Positions 1 through 7,887 of a stretch of DNA of 31,267 nucleotides are shown in pieces. Origin of the DNA: JBGSBR01 sp041730495 (GTDB lineage: Bacteria; Patescibacteriota; Microgenomatia; UBA1406; GWC2-37-13); NCBI GenBank assembly GCA_041730495.1, contig JBGSBR010000012.1, forward strand, positions 1 through 31,267, in the 5' to 3' direction. Position 1 is the first letter of the stretch, and each line of letters starts with the position of its first letter. Below the pieces are notes generated by a model, which ran no database searches, was not told the DNA's origin, and was given only the letters and a program-made list of their open reading frames with translations. Position numbers and translations under genes: made by a program.

Positions 1-1
1 T

Positions 2-241
2 AGATATATGTATAAAGGAGATGGAGCGCCAATTGGTAATAGATTTAATGCTATTACTGCACCATTAACATATCCTAATTGGTATGATAATCGGATACTG
101 ACTAGCGAAAGACCACCTGATCCTTATTATGGATTACAAGAGCATTTGACACACTTAGGATATGGTGCCTTTGCGTTTATACCTACAAATTCAGATCGTT
201 CTTTAAATCATTATGTAAAGGGAGCAACACCTTTGATATAA
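2..241 (+). CDS. C-terminal part of an unknown protein (partial, runs off the left edge)
   Basis: The reading frame is open to the left edge of the window, so the first visible methionine (base 8) need not be the start. The 77 residues after it are polar, rich in Tyr, Pro and Asn, and have no membrane segment. They include a PNWYDNR stretch and end in KGATPLI. No family is recognised. The composition (aromatic, Asn-rich, no Cys) would suit the end of a secreted or surface protein, but this is only an impression. It is followed 29 bases later by the epimerase gene, which has its own -10 box, so the two need not be co-transcribed. Confidence 0.5.
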   Translation, partial: RYMYKGDGAPIGNRFNAITAPLTYPNWYDNRILTSERPPDPYYGLQEHLTHLGYGAFAFIPTNSDRSLNHYVKGATPLI

Positions 242-258
242 ATTTATTAATTAGACAC

Positions 259-264
259 TATAAT
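259..264 (+). promoter_or_regulatory. -10 box (TATAAT) of the epimerase gene
   Basis: A perfect TATAAT ends six bases before the ATG at 271. A transcript starting the usual ~7 bases downstream would begin at or next to the start codon, so the mRNA is probably leaderless. No convincing -35 hexamer was found. Confidence 0.6.
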
Positions 265-270
265 ATAGGT

Positions 271-867
271 ATGAATTATCAACCAACACCAGAAAATCAA
301 CTAAACGAACGAGTTTATAAAACCACTATTGATGGGCTATATTACATCTCACATAATACAAATCGTGATGATAGAGGGTTCTTTTCAGAAGTAGCAGTTT
401 TTCCATATCTTGAAAAAGCGACTGGTACGCCTTTCCATATCAGACAGATCAATCATGCCAACTCTCAAGTAAATGTAGCTCGAGGTATCCATACCGAAGA
501 TTGGAATAAATACGTCGCAATTACAGCTGGTATTTGTTTTTCAGCAATAGCTGATGTCCGACCTGCGTCAACGACCTTTGGAAAAGTAGAAACATTTTTA
601 CTCGGGCATGGAGAAGATGCACTTGATGGTTCGCTTTTCATTCCGGCAGGTGCTGGTAACTCGATGTGTGTAGTGAGTGGTCCTGTCGATTATCTGTACT
701 TCGTTGACAAAGTGTATGCTGATCGTGACACATCTGGAGATCTAGCTATTACATTGTTTGATCCTGATCTTGCAATCGAATGGCCAATTCCACGTGAGCA
801 GATGATTATTTCTGATCGAGATAAAAAAGCAGTTACACTTAGAGAAAAGTATCCAGAACGATTCTGA
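271..867 (+). CDS. dTDP-4-dehydrorhamnose 3,5-epimerase-like protein (RmlC family)
   Basis: A 198-residue cupin-fold epimerase of the RmlC family, which epimerises C3 and C5 of dTDP-4-keto-6-deoxyglucose on the way to dTDP-rhamnose. Visible family marks are DDRGFFSE (33-40), QINHANSQ (59-66), RGIHTE (71-76) with the presumed catalytic His74, Lys80 at the position of the conserved lysine after that His, ADVRPASTTFG (94-104), the IPAGAGNSM turn (124-132), the YLYFVDKVY strand with a candidate catalytic Tyr143, and the C-terminal DPDLAIEWPI and SDRDKKAVTL segments. Length matches the family (~180-200). No rmlA, rmlB or rmlD is nearby, so the sugar could be rhamnose or another 6-deoxyhexose; only the family is certain. 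The start is supported by the adjacent -10 box. Confidence 0.86.
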   Translation: MNYQPTPENQLNERVYKTTIDGLYYISHNTNRDDRGFFSEVAVFPYLEKATGTPFHIRQINHANSQVNVARGIHTEDWNKYVAITAGICFSAIADVRPASTTFGKVETFLLGHGEDALDGSLFIPAGAGNSMCVVSGPVDYLYFVDKVYADRDTSGDLAITLFDPDLAIEWPIPREQMIISDRDKKAVTLREKYPERF

Positions 868-938
868 ACTGTTAAACTGATATAGTGCTAAATTGTTACA
901 AGCAATATAGCAATACAACAATTTTGCAATTTAATTCG

Positions 939-1319
939 ATGAAGATAATCCGCAACTCAGATATTGAGTACCAACCCGCAAGTCACGAAGATCCACAAGA
1001 TCCAGGTGTCTTGAAAAAGGTATTACTACGCGGTACTGACTTCATTAAAGGTGAGATACAAATGATCAATTGGTCAAAGCTACCAGTCGGAAAAGCATTT
1101 GCGCAGCATTATCATGAAAGTTTACAAGAAGTATTCGTCATGTTGAGTGGCACTGCTCGTATCACGGTAGAACATGAATCAGCACATCTCGAAAAAGGTG
1201 ATGCTGTCGTAATCGAACCAAATGAAAAGCATGTAATGCAAAATACATCTCAAGAAGATGTGTATTACATAGCACTGGGAATTGCGAGCGATACAAACGG
1301 AAAAACAGTTGTAGTTTAA
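939..1319 (+). CDS. Small single-domain cupin protein
   Basis: A 126-residue protein from the ATG at 939. A GTG at 885 would add 18 residues unlike the rest, so I prefer the ATG. It contains both cupin motifs. Motif 1 has the HYH pair, a following Glu and a closing LSGTA turn. Motif 2 runs from GDAVVIEPNEKH to the Asn in MQN. The two His, the Glu and the later His give a complete 3-His/1-Glu metal site, so a bound divalent metal is likely. Substrate is unknown; small stand-alone cupins include sugar-binding proteins, dioxygenases and isomerases. It lies 71 bases after the epimerase, also a cupin fold, and converges on rarA with only four bases between the ends. No Shine-Dalgarno is visible. 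Confidence 0.75.
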   Translation: MKIIRNSDIEYQPASHEDPQDPGVLKKVLLRGTDFIKGEIQMINWSKLPVGKAFAQHYHESLQEVFVMLSGTARITVEHESAHLEKGDAVVIEPNEKHVMQNTSQEDVYYIALGIASDTNGKTVVV

Positions 1320-1323
1320 AAGA

Positions 1324-2529
1324 TTACCACTCTTCTGGTCTATAGTAGCGCTTACCTTTTAGATTCTTCGGCAGATAGTCTTGCTTTATTTTTTTGCCAG
1401 TCTTTTTTTCTTCAAGCCATGGATATCTGACATGATCTTTACCATAACCTTGCCCTTTCATCACTTTATTACTCGCATTGCGTAGATGAAGAGGTATTAT
1501 TTCAAGCTTCATAGTCTCGATATCTCTCATCGCTTCAGAGAGACCCATATATGATGTGACAGATTTTTTCGCAGTAGCCAGATATGTCGCAGTTTGAGCG
1601 AGGATGATCTGTGCTTCAGGCATACCGATCATATGTACAGCTTGCATACAAGATGTTGCTACCACAAGTGCTGTGGGTTGCGCATTGCCTATATCTTCTG
1701 AGGCAAAGATGATCATCCGACGAGCGATAAATTTGGGATCTTCACCAGCTTTGAGCATCCGAGCGAGATAATGGAGTGTCGCATCTGGTTCACTACCACG
1801 CATACTTTTGATAAAAGCTGAAATAGTGTCGTAGTGTGAATCACCTTTTTTATCGTAATAAATCGATTTTTGTTGGAGTGCATCTTCGACGATCTTCAGT
1901 GTTACTTTTTTATTCATCTCAGTCGCCAGCTCGATAGCATTCAGTGCACTGCGAGCATCGCCGTTGGCAAAAGTCACGAGATAATTGAGTGCATCTTCGC
2001 TGAATTTATGCTTCGGATACTCTTTGGCGGCATGATCGAGGATTACGCGCATCTCATCATCACCAAGTGGATAGAGCACATAGACATGTGAGCGCGATAT
2101 AAGAGGTGCATTGACTTCAAAGCCAGGATTTTCTGTAGTAGCACCGATCAAGGTGATAACACCAGTTTCGACAGCAGGGAGAAACGCATCTTGTTGAGCT
2201 TTATTGAAGCGATGGATTTCATCGACGAAGAGGATGGTTTGTGTTTTGAAAAAGTTTTTACGTTCAGCAGCTTCAGCTATTATCTGTCTGACTTCTTTGA
2301 CACCATTTGTGACTGCGGAGAACGGAACGAATACTGCGTCAATTCCAAGTGCAATCAGTCGAGCGAGTGTAGTTTTACCACAGCCAGGAGGTCCCCACAA
2401 AATCATGGAGGAAAGTGCCTTGTTCTCAATCATCCGACGGATTGGTTTACCAGGTCCAAGCAAATGTTGCTGACCGACGAACTGATCGAGACTCTTAGGC
2501 CGAAGTTTTTCTGCAAGAGGGATATCCAT
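1324..2529 (-). CDS. rarA: Replication-associated recombination protein A (RarA/MgsA), AAA+ ATPase
   Basis: A 401-residue clamp-loader-like AAA+ ATPase acting at stalled replication forks, where the family forms tetramers and interacts with SSB. Visible: Walker A GPPGCGKTT (46-54), Walker B with FVDEIHRFNKAQQDA (101-115), sensor 1 GATTENP (129-135), an SRS arginine-finger region (145-147), then the lid and the C-terminal MgsA tetramerisation domain (from about 240, with KAGEDPKFIARRM, EDIGNA, and the final AMRDI / YPWLEEK segments). Length is slightly below the E. coli protein (447) but all domains are present. It has its own promoter, diverging from the small membrane-protein operon at 2613. 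Confidence 0.95.
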   Translation of the reverse strand: MDIPLAEKLRPKSLDQFVGQQHLLGPGKPIRRMIENKALSSMILWGPPGCGKTTLARLIALGIDAVFVPFSAVTNGVKEVRQIIAEAAERKNFFKTQTILFVDEIHRFNKAQQDAFLPAVETGVITLIGATTENPGFEVNAPLISRSHVYVLYPLGDDEMRVILDHAAKEYPKHKFSEDALNYLVTFANGDARSALNAIELATEMNKKVTLKIVEDALQQKSIYYDKKGDSHYDTISAFIKSMRGSEPDATLHYLARMLKAGEDPKFIARRMIIFASEDIGNAQPTALVVATSCMQAVHMIGMPEAQIILAQTATYLATAKKSVTSYMGLSEAMRDIETMKLEIIPLHLRNASNKVMKGQGYGKDHVRYPWLEEKKTGKKIKQDYLPKNLKGKRYYRPEEW

Positions 2530-2538
2530 AGCCTGTAC

Positions 2539-2544
2539 ATTATA
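2539..2544 (-). promoter_or_regulatory. -10 box (TATAAT) of rarA
   Basis: TATAAT on the minus strand, nine bases before the rarA ATG, implying a leader of at most about two bases. No good -35 is seen at 16-18 bp spacing. Confidence 0.6.
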
Positions 2545-2575
2545 GCTTATTCGCTTATTAGCTGATTAGAATAGA

Positions 2576-2605
2576 TTTACAATCTTGATGAATACCTTCT
2601 ATAAT
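2576..2605 (+). promoter_or_regulatory. Promoter TTTACA-N18-TATAAT for the 2613-3773 operon
   Basis: -35 TTTACA (2576-2581) and -10 TATAAT (2600-2605) with an 18-bp spacer. The predicted transcription start falls on or next to the ATG at 2613, so the first gene would be leaderless. This supports the 44-residue reading frame as a real gene. Confidence 0.7.
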
Positions 2606-2612
2606 CAATTAC

Positions 2613-2747
2613 ATGCAACGAATTAACTGGCCTAAACTCCGTGGAATTATTCTGGCAGCTATTGTTGCGTTTCTGATTGCATACGTCATCGATCAGTACT
2701 ATATTTTGGATAGAAAGTTTATGTTTATTCGCGAATTACTTTACTAA
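2613..2747 (+). CDS. 44-residue single-pass membrane protein
   Basis: A small frame starting MQRINWPKLRG. A hydrophobic helix follows at residues 11-25 (GIILAAIVAFLIAYV), then a short polar stretch with basic residues and a C-terminal RELLY. The basic N terminus predicts an N-in orientation. It starts exactly where a TTTACA/TATAAT promoter would begin a transcript and ends one base before the next gene's ATG (TAA-T-ATG), which is strong contextual support for translation. Function unknown; small bitopic proteins of this kind often act as subunits or regulators of a larger membrane complex. Confidence 0.6.
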   Translation: MQRINWPKLRGIILAAIVAFLIAYVIDQYYILDRKFMFIRELLY

Positions 2748-2748
2748 T

Positions 2749-3051
2749 ATGATATTTAGATTAGATCGATTTTTCCTTGATGAGAAAGATTTATTCACCT
2801 TTGTTTTTGGTCTTGTGGTGATCGCAAGTTTGATTTTCAACTTTTCACTTGCACCATTTCGTACACCCTCTCTTGTTGTTTTGTTTTTCTTTCTCATGGT
2901 TACACGATCCATGGTCAGTAGCTTACGATTTGAAGCATATTTTTTCTTGACATTGCTTGGTCTCTTATTTTCACTATTCCTTTCACCTTATGGGTTGGCG
3001 ATTTATCTCTTTGTCGCAATCATTATTTACTCAAAGTTTAGTTTGGTGTGA
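2749..3051 (+). CDS. Small polytopic membrane protein, 100 residues
   Basis: From the ATG at 2749 (MIFRLDRFFLDEKD) the protein is strongly hydrophobic after residue 14, with about three or four membrane spans (roughly 15-34, 40-54, 65-83, 84-98). It is rich in Phe and Leu. Longer in-frame versions would overlap the 44-residue gene upstream, so this ATG is preferred. It is the second gene of a probable three-gene unit ending in the AlaX-like protein; its stop overlaps a GTG at 3048 and lies five bases before the ATG at 3057. No family recognised. Confidence 0.65.
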   Translation: MIFRLDRFFLDEKDLFTFVFGLVVIASLIFNFSLAPFRTPSLVVLFFFLMVTRSMVSSLRFEAYFFLTLLGLLFSLFLSPYGLAIYLFVAIIIYSKFSLV

Positions 3052-3056
3052 TCACT

Positions 3057-3773
3057 ATGAAAACCAAACAAATCTATCTTGATAACTCATATTTCAAAAT
3101 GATGTTTGCTACCATCCTCGAGGTACAAGAAGAAGATGGTAAGTATCGAGTACTTCTAGATCAGACAGTTTTTTATCCGATGGGTGGCGGACAACCGACC
3201 GATCAAGGTACGTTAACTTCAGATGATTGGACAGCAGAAGTTTATCAAGTGATGATGAAAGACGGCGAGATCTGGCATTATCTGAATACTTCCATACCAC
3301 CCACAATAGGGATGAATGTCACCGGTGAGCTTAACTGGGAAAGACGTTTTAAAAACATGCGAGTACACTCTGCTGGTCATATCATTGATTTTGCGTTACA
3401 TCTAGCCGGTGCTTCGCCAGAGCATCTTCAACCACTCAAAGGAGACCATGGCAAGAAGCCATACATTTTGTATCAGGGACAGCTTAATCGAGACTATCGA
3501 TTAGAGTTAGAAACCAAAGCTAATGAACTAGTTGAGAAGAACTTAGAGTTTAGCTTCAGGTTTGTGACACTTGAAGAGCTGCAAAAAGAAGCTATCTATC
3601 TACAACCTGGTTTACCAACAGATAAACAACTAAGAGCTTTATATCTTGAAACAGTTGGCGCTGTAGCTGATGGTGGCACACAAGTGAAAAGAACTGGTGA
3701 AGTGGGTAAGATAACGATTCCTTCAATCTTTGAAGAAGATGGCATGACCAAGATAGTCTACAGTGTTGAGTGA
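3057..3773 (+). CDS. Alanyl-tRNA editing protein, AlaX family (atypical metal site)
   Basis: A 238-residue stand-alone relative of the AlaRS editing domain, which deacylates mischarged tRNA(Ala) carrying Ser or Gly. The N-terminal beta-barrel carries FYPMGGGQPTDQG (39-51). The first half of the zinc site is present as His104 and His108 in RVHSAGH. The second half, typically a Cys-Gly-Gly-Thr-His motif, reads DGGTQ (205-209), so both expected ligands (Cys and His) are replaced by Asp and Gln. The C-terminal KRTGEVGKI segment matches the family's TxEIG region. The protein may bind metal with fewer or different ligands, or have altered activity. A GTG at 3048 overlapping the previous stop could add three residues. 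The gene converges on PBP1A with seven bases between. Confidence 0.85.
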   Translation: MKTKQIYLDNSYFKMMFATILEVQEEDGKYRVLLDQTVFYPMGGGQPTDQGTLTSDDWTAEVYQVMMKDGEIWHYLNTSIPPTIGMNVTGELNWERRFKNMRVHSAGHIIDFALHLAGASPEHLQPLKGDHGKKPYILYQGQLNRDYRLELETKANELVEKNLEFSFRFVTLEELQKEAIYLQPGLPTDKQLRALYLETVGAVADGGTQVKRTGEVGKITIPSIFEEDGMTKIVYSVE

Positions 3774-3780
3774 TGATTTC

Positions 3781-6033
3781 TTATCGTACGGTTACATTTT
3801 GTCCTGTCTCACCTTCGTGGTTACAGTCGACGCAGTATTTACTAAACATATCTGTTAGTACTGTTTTTTCCTTCATTTCGACAGCAGGATTATTAGGATC
3901 TGGTAAATATTGATCAGTGTCTTTGTTTACAGGGACTTGTTCACGCTTTACATTTGCGACTGAGTTGGTGCCTTCGATCAAGTACTCGAAACGAGTTGGA
4001 CAGTTATAGCCTTCGCCTTGTTTGCCAGCGATTACACCGGTATCAGTACATACTTGATAGCCGATCACACCAGCTGGTTTTATTGGTGGTAGGTTAGGTT
4101 GTTTTGCCAACAAATACGTCATGATATCATTCCAGATTGGAGCTGCACCTGTGACACCTGAGACAAGACTTGGATTCATTGCAGTAAAATCGTTGTTACC
4201 TACCCAGACTGCGGTTAGGAAGTTGGGTGTATATCCGATAGTCCAGTTATCACGGAGGTCATCAGTTGTACCAGTTTTGACAGAGACAGATTTACCAGGG
4301 ATCACAAGCTGTGAACCAGTACCGAAGGCAGAACTACGAGCACTGTCATCTTGTAAAATATGCGATACGATAAATGCTGTATCTTCTGAGATAGCCGGTT
4401 TACCTTTCATCGCTAAGTAATTTGGAAGCTCAAGCGGTTTTTTCACATCTCTGACAAAGTTATTATCCTTAAATTCATAGAGGATATTACCAACTTTATC
4501 TTCAACTTTGAGGACATAGTTTACTTTGCGGGGTACTCCACGATTTGATAGTGCAGAGAAAGCTTGAGCCATCTCAGTCATTGCGACCTCACCGCCACCA
4601 AGAGTAAGTGAAAGTCCATAATCACGTGAGTCTTTAAATGAATCAATCAAGAAAGCTGATGTGGATGCAGTAAACTCTTCGACACCATTGTATGCCAACA
4701 TCTTTACTGCAGGTATATTGTATGAGTTGGCTAGTGCATAGCGTAACTGTACTGGACCATGAAATTTACCGTCATAGTTCTTTGGACAGTAGCCTTTGGG
4801 TTGACCAGGAGCAGCGAAACATGTTGCTACATCAAGGAACATAGTTGACGCTGTGACGATTTTACGATCGATACCGACTGCGTAGTTGATTGGTTTGATC
4901 GAGCTTCCAGGTTGGCGAGTGTTGGCTGTTGTGACATTAAAAGCTCCTGACCCTGTAGCAAAGTAATCTGCTGAACCGACCATAGCTAAGATCTCACCAG
5001 TCACTGGACGGGTAACAAGTGCGGCACCGTTGGTGACATTGAGATTAGCGAGGCCTTCAATTTGTTCAGAGACTATTCTTTCTGCTTCTTCTTGGATCTC
5101 TAGGTCAAGGGTTGTGGTAACTTTTAGTCCACCTTCCTCGACTTCATCAAGTCCATATTCTTGCTCTAGTAGTTTTTTGACTTCAAAAACAAAATGTGGT
5201 GCTTTGATACCATCGCCCGGTGGTGCGACTTGGATGTTTTGTTTGACTGCTGCATCATGCTCAGCTTGGGTGATATATCCTTCAGTCAGCATACTGTTGA
5301 GTACTGCATTGCGACGCTCTTTTGAGAGCTCAGGGTTATTGTAAGGTGAGTAAAGCGATGGAGCTTGAGGTAAACCTGCCAGGAAGGCAGCTTCATGGAG
5401 TTTCAACTCTGCAGCAGGTTTATTGAAATACTGTCTTGATGCTTGTTCGATACCATATGCAGATCCTCCATAAGGGACTTGGTTGAGGTACATTTCCAGG
5501 ATCTCACTTTTTTCAAAGATACGCTCTACCCAGACTGCTAAGACAATTTCGCGTACTTTACGTTTGGCTGTACGCTCTGGTGTGAGCAAGGCACTTTTGA
5601 CAAGCTGTTGTGTGATCGTCGATCCACCTTGGAGGTTATTTGTTTTATATGTATCTCTGACAGCACGCAAAACACCTGAGATCAGTGAGACACCACCATG
5701 GGTATAAAAATCTTTATCTTCGATTGCGACTGTGGCTTCGCCCACATACTTAGGTAGTTTTGCTATCTTGATCGGGGTACGATTCTCTTCTCGGAATACT
5801 TCATACAGCAGTTTGCCATTGCGATCATAGATCTGTGATGAAAATGGGAACACTTTATAGTTTTTGAGTGAGTAAGGAGAAGGTAGTCCGGCAAAAACAA
5901 AGTAATAAACAAAGATGGCTCCAAGTACCGCAAGTAATAATGTTCCACTGGTTAAAACAGTAAAAAGATACAGTTTTTTTGAACCTTTTTTGAGTTTAAA
6001 TGTCTGTTTCAGTTTAGAAGTGATTTTTTTCAT
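3781..6033 (-). CDS. ponA: Bifunctional penicillin-binding protein 1A (glycosyltransferase + transpeptidase)
   Basis: A 750-residue class A PBP that polymerises lipid II and cross-links peptide stems outside the membrane. After a basic cytoplasmic tail comes one membrane helix (about 22-47). The GT51 domain shows EDKDFYTHGG (catalytic Glu105), GGSTITQQLVK (136-146), RKVREIVLAVWVER and KSEILEMYLNQVPYGG (175-190). The transpeptidase domain has SSIK (nucleophile Ser377, Lys380), SYN (437-439) and KTGT (586-589). The C-terminal tail is hydrophilic and has two Cys clusters (around TDTGVIAGKQGEGYNC and KYCVDCNHEG), which could form disulfides. All catalytic motifs are intact. A minus-strand TATAAT at 6060-6065 gives a leader of about 20 bases. 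Confidence 0.95.
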   Translation of the reverse strand: MKKITSKLKQTFKLKKGSKKLYLFTVLTSGTLLLAVLGAIFVYYFVFAGLPSPYSLKNYKVFPFSSQIYDRNGKLLYEVFREENRTPIKIAKLPKYVGEATVAIEDKDFYTHGGVSLISGVLRAVRDTYKTNNLQGGSTITQQLVKSALLTPERTAKRKVREIVLAVWVERIFEKSEILEMYLNQVPYGGSAYGIEQASRQYFNKPAAELKLHEAAFLAGLPQAPSLYSPYNNPELSKERRNAVLNSMLTEGYITQAEHDAAVKQNIQVAPPGDGIKAPHFVFEVKKLLEQEYGLDEVEEGGLKVTTTLDLEIQEEAERIVSEQIEGLANLNVTNGAALVTRPVTGEILAMVGSADYFATGSGAFNVTTANTRQPGSSIKPINYAVGIDRKIVTASTMFLDVATCFAAPGQPKGYCPKNYDGKFHGPVQLRYALANSYNIPAVKMLAYNGVEEFTASTSAFLIDSFKDSRDYGLSLTLGGGEVAMTEMAQAFSALSNRGVPRKVNYVLKVEDKVGNILYEFKDNNFVRDVKKPLELPNYLAMKGKPAISEDTAFIVSHILQDDSARSSAFGTGSQLVIPGKSVSVKTGTTDDLRDNWTIGYTPNFLTAVWVGNNDFTAMNPSLVSGVTGAAPIWNDIMTYLLAKQPNLPPIKPAGVIGYQVCTDTGVIAGKQGEGYNCPTRFEYLIEGTNSVANVKREQVPVNKDTDQYLPDPNNPAVEMKEKTVLTDMFSKYCVDCNHEGETGQNVTVR

Positions 6034-6059
6034 TATGATTGCAAAGATTGTGACGATTA

Positions 6060-6065
6060 ATTATA
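6060..6065 (-). promoter_or_regulatory. -10 box (TATAAT) of PBP1A
   Basis: Minus-strand TATAAT 26 bases upstream of the PBP1A start and just past the end of metG. PBP1A can therefore be transcribed separately from metG. Confidence 0.5.
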
Positions 6066-6083
6066 CACATTTCGTTAGGACAG

Positions 6084-7505
6084 TTATTGTTTTTTCTCGA
6101 TTCGAGGGAACAATGGCTGACATTTTTCGATAGTACCTGATGTAGCTGCAAGGATCTTTTCAGCCGTTTCTGGCATAAACGGTTGGAGATTCACACCAAT
6201 CTGGTGAAGTGTGGTGAGCCAGCCTTCAAGATCTGCTTTGCGATCGGCGGCTTCACGTTTCCATGGCTCGCGTTCATTGACTTGTTTATTGATTTTTTTG
6301 ACTTCTTTCCAGATATCTTCCAGAGCTTCGTTGAAACTAAATTTGCCAATTTGTTCTACTAATTTCGCATCAATAGTTTGTTCAGCTTTACTATCCAACA
6401 CGAGTTTATCTTTGGCGGCTATTGTAGTTACTCGAGAGAGCAAATTTCCTAGTTCATTGGCTAAATCAGATTCATAGACTTGCTCCATGCGTTCGATGGT
6501 GAAATCTCCATCATCAAGTGCTGGTATTTCACGAAGTAGATAGTAACGTACTGCATCTGTGCCATAGGTCTCTACCATATCAAACGGATCAATTACATTT
6601 CCCAGTGACTTACTCATTTTTTGACCATTGACGGTGATGAAACCATGGATAAAGATTTGTTTTGAAGGTGGAAGTTGAGCTGACATGAGCATTGCTTGCC
6701 ACATAGCTGATTGTTGTCTGAGATTATCTTTACCAGCTACTTGAATACCTGGCCAGTACGTATTGAATTTAGCTTCATCAGTTGGCCAACCAAGTGTCGA
6801 AATATAACTCACAAGTGCATCAAACCAGACATACATTACATGATCTTCATCATCTGGTACAGCAACACCCCAGGGCATCTTAGATTTGAGTCGAGAGATA
6901 CTGAAGTCTTCCAGCCCGGCCGCCACGAAGTTGCGAATTTCTTGGAGTCGGAAATCTGGTTTCACAAACTCAGGGTTTTCATCATAATACTTAAGCAGTT
7001 TGTCGCTATATGCTGAGAAGCGGAAAAAATAGTTTTCTTCTTCGATGAGTTGGATATCCATATTTGGGTGTATTGGACAACGTCCATCGACGAGCTCAGA
7101 ATCTGTTTTCATGAGTTCACAGCCCACACAGTATTTGGCTTGATACATTTTTTTGTAGATATCACCATTCGCCAGACAACGGCGCCAGATCTCTTGTGCA
7201 GCTTTTTTGTGGTCAGGATTGGTGGTACGGAGAAAGTTTGTGTAACTGAGATTCAAGGATTGTTTGAGATTATCGAATTGTTGAGCAAACTTATCAGTGT
7301 AAGCTTGTGTTTCGATGCCAGCTTCAATAGCTTTATCATGAATTTTTTGACCATGCTCATCTGTCCCGGTATTAAATACCACTTCATCGCCCAAAGCTCT
7401 CTGAGTGCGGACCCAAGCATCAGCTTGTACAATCTCAAGGGCGAAACCAATATGCGGCTTCGCATTTACGTAAGGCAAGGTAGTAGTAATATATATATGT
7501 TTCAT
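6084..7505 (-). CDS. metG: Methionyl-tRNA synthetase, short form
   Basis: A 473-residue class I synthetase charging tRNA(Met). It has PHIG (17-20) for the HIGH motif, KMSKS (296-300), and one zinc knuckle made of Cys126, Cys129, Cys143 and His146. The knuckle separates the two halves of the Rossmann fold. The anticodon-binding helical domain follows from about 345, and the protein stops at IEKKQ without the C-terminal EMAP/Trbp111-like tRNA-binding domain of E. coli MetG (677 aa). The motif GKDNLRQQSAMWQAML (258-273) replaces the common GKDI-RFH-xxWPA version. It starts with ATG at 7505 with no Shine-Dalgarno; a minus-strand TATAAT at 7538-7543 gives a ~25-base leader. Confidence 0.95.
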   Translation of the reverse strand: MKHIYITTTLPYVNAKPHIGFALEIVQADAWVRTQRALGDEVVFNTGTDEHGQKIHDKAIEAGIETQAYTDKFAQQFDNLKQSLNLSYTNFLRTTNPDHKKAAQEIWRRCLANGDIYKKMYQAKYCVGCELMKTDSELVDGRCPIHPNMDIQLIEEENYFFRFSAYSDKLLKYYDENPEFVKPDFRLQEIRNFVAAGLEDFSISRLKSKMPWGVAVPDDEDHVMYVWFDALVSYISTLGWPTDEAKFNTYWPGIQVAGKDNLRQQSAMWQAMLMSAQLPPSKQIFIHGFITVNGQKMSKSLGNVIDPFDMVETYGTDAVRYYLLREIPALDDGDFTIERMEQVYESDLANELGNLLSRVTTIAAKDKLVLDSKAEQTIDAKLVEQIGKFSFNEALEDIWKEVKKINKQVNEREPWKREAADRKADLEGWLTTLHQIGVNLQPFMPETAEKILAATSGTIEKCQPLFPRIEKKQ

Positions 7506-7509
7506 TGGT

Positions 7510-7827
7510 TTAGTTTTTGTTCAGATAAATCAACACTATTATAAACGATGTTAGCAGCAGTACATTTCGTAATTCATATCCGATCAGCCAGTTCATCATC
7601 AGTAATGTACATATATATGATCCGATGATGATAGAAATTCGACGAGTTGTATATAACATCATGGCTTGACCGATCGAAATACTGAGTAAGGCGATACCAA
7701 CTAAGATAATCAGTGGATGACTCGGTCGGATGACAAAAAACAAGATAAAAGTAGCTAAGAAGCTAAGTCCCAGAAAAACTGTGGCTGGATTAATAGAGAT
7801 TTTACGGTTAACACGGTTTAAACGCAT
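7510..7827 (-). CDS. Small membrane protein, 105 residues
   Basis: From the ATG at 7827 the protein begins with a basic amphipathic stretch (MRLNRVNRKISINP). About four hydrophobic segments follow (roughly 15-32, 35-55, 60-78, 85-101), and it ends YLNKN. A TTG at 7842 could extend it by five residues. Its end lies four bases before the metG start, so it is probably the first gene of a unit with metG, although metG also has its own -10 inside this gene. It shares a back-to-back -10 element with rpsO. No family recognised; the hydrophobicity pattern and promoter support a real gene. Confidence 0.65.
   Translation of the reverse strand: MRLNRVNRKISINPATVFLGLSFLATFILFFVIRPSHPLIILVGIALLSISIGQAMMLYTTRRISIIIGSYICTLLMMNWLIGYELRNVLLLTSFIIVLIYLNKN
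7538..7543 (-). promoter_or_regulatory. -10 box (TATAAT) upstream of metG
   Basis: Minus-strand TATAAT within the end of the small membrane-protein gene, 32 bases before the metG ATG. No clear -35. Confidence 0.45.
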
Positions 7828-7836
7828 ACAATGATG

Positions 7837-7865
7837 TTGCAACTTTTCATCTAATCTATTATAAT
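7837..7865 (+). promoter_or_regulatory. Promoter TTGCAA-N17-TATAAT of rpsO
   Basis: -35 TTGCAA (7837-7842), a 17-bp spacer and -10 TATAAT (7860-7865). The predicted start is near 7872, four bases before the rpsO ATG, so the leader is only a few bases with no room for a Shine-Dalgarno. Confidence 0.75.
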
Positions 7866-7887
7866 CTCAAACATTATGGCAAAACAA
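7858..7887 (-). promoter_or_regulatory. Divergent promoter of the 7827 membrane-protein gene, sharing its -10 with rpsO
   Basis: The self-complementary octamer ATTATAAT (7858-7865) supplies a TATAAT on each strand. On the minus strand it is preceded at 18 bp by TTGTTT (7882-7887). The two transcripts would start about 20 bp apart in opposite directions and compete for polymerase. Confidence 0.55.

Noticed and set aside
885..938. GTG start extending the cupin by 18 residues.
   Set aside because: The added residues are unlike cupin N termini and lie in AT-rich intergenic sequence; the ATG at 939 gives a normal single-domain cupin.
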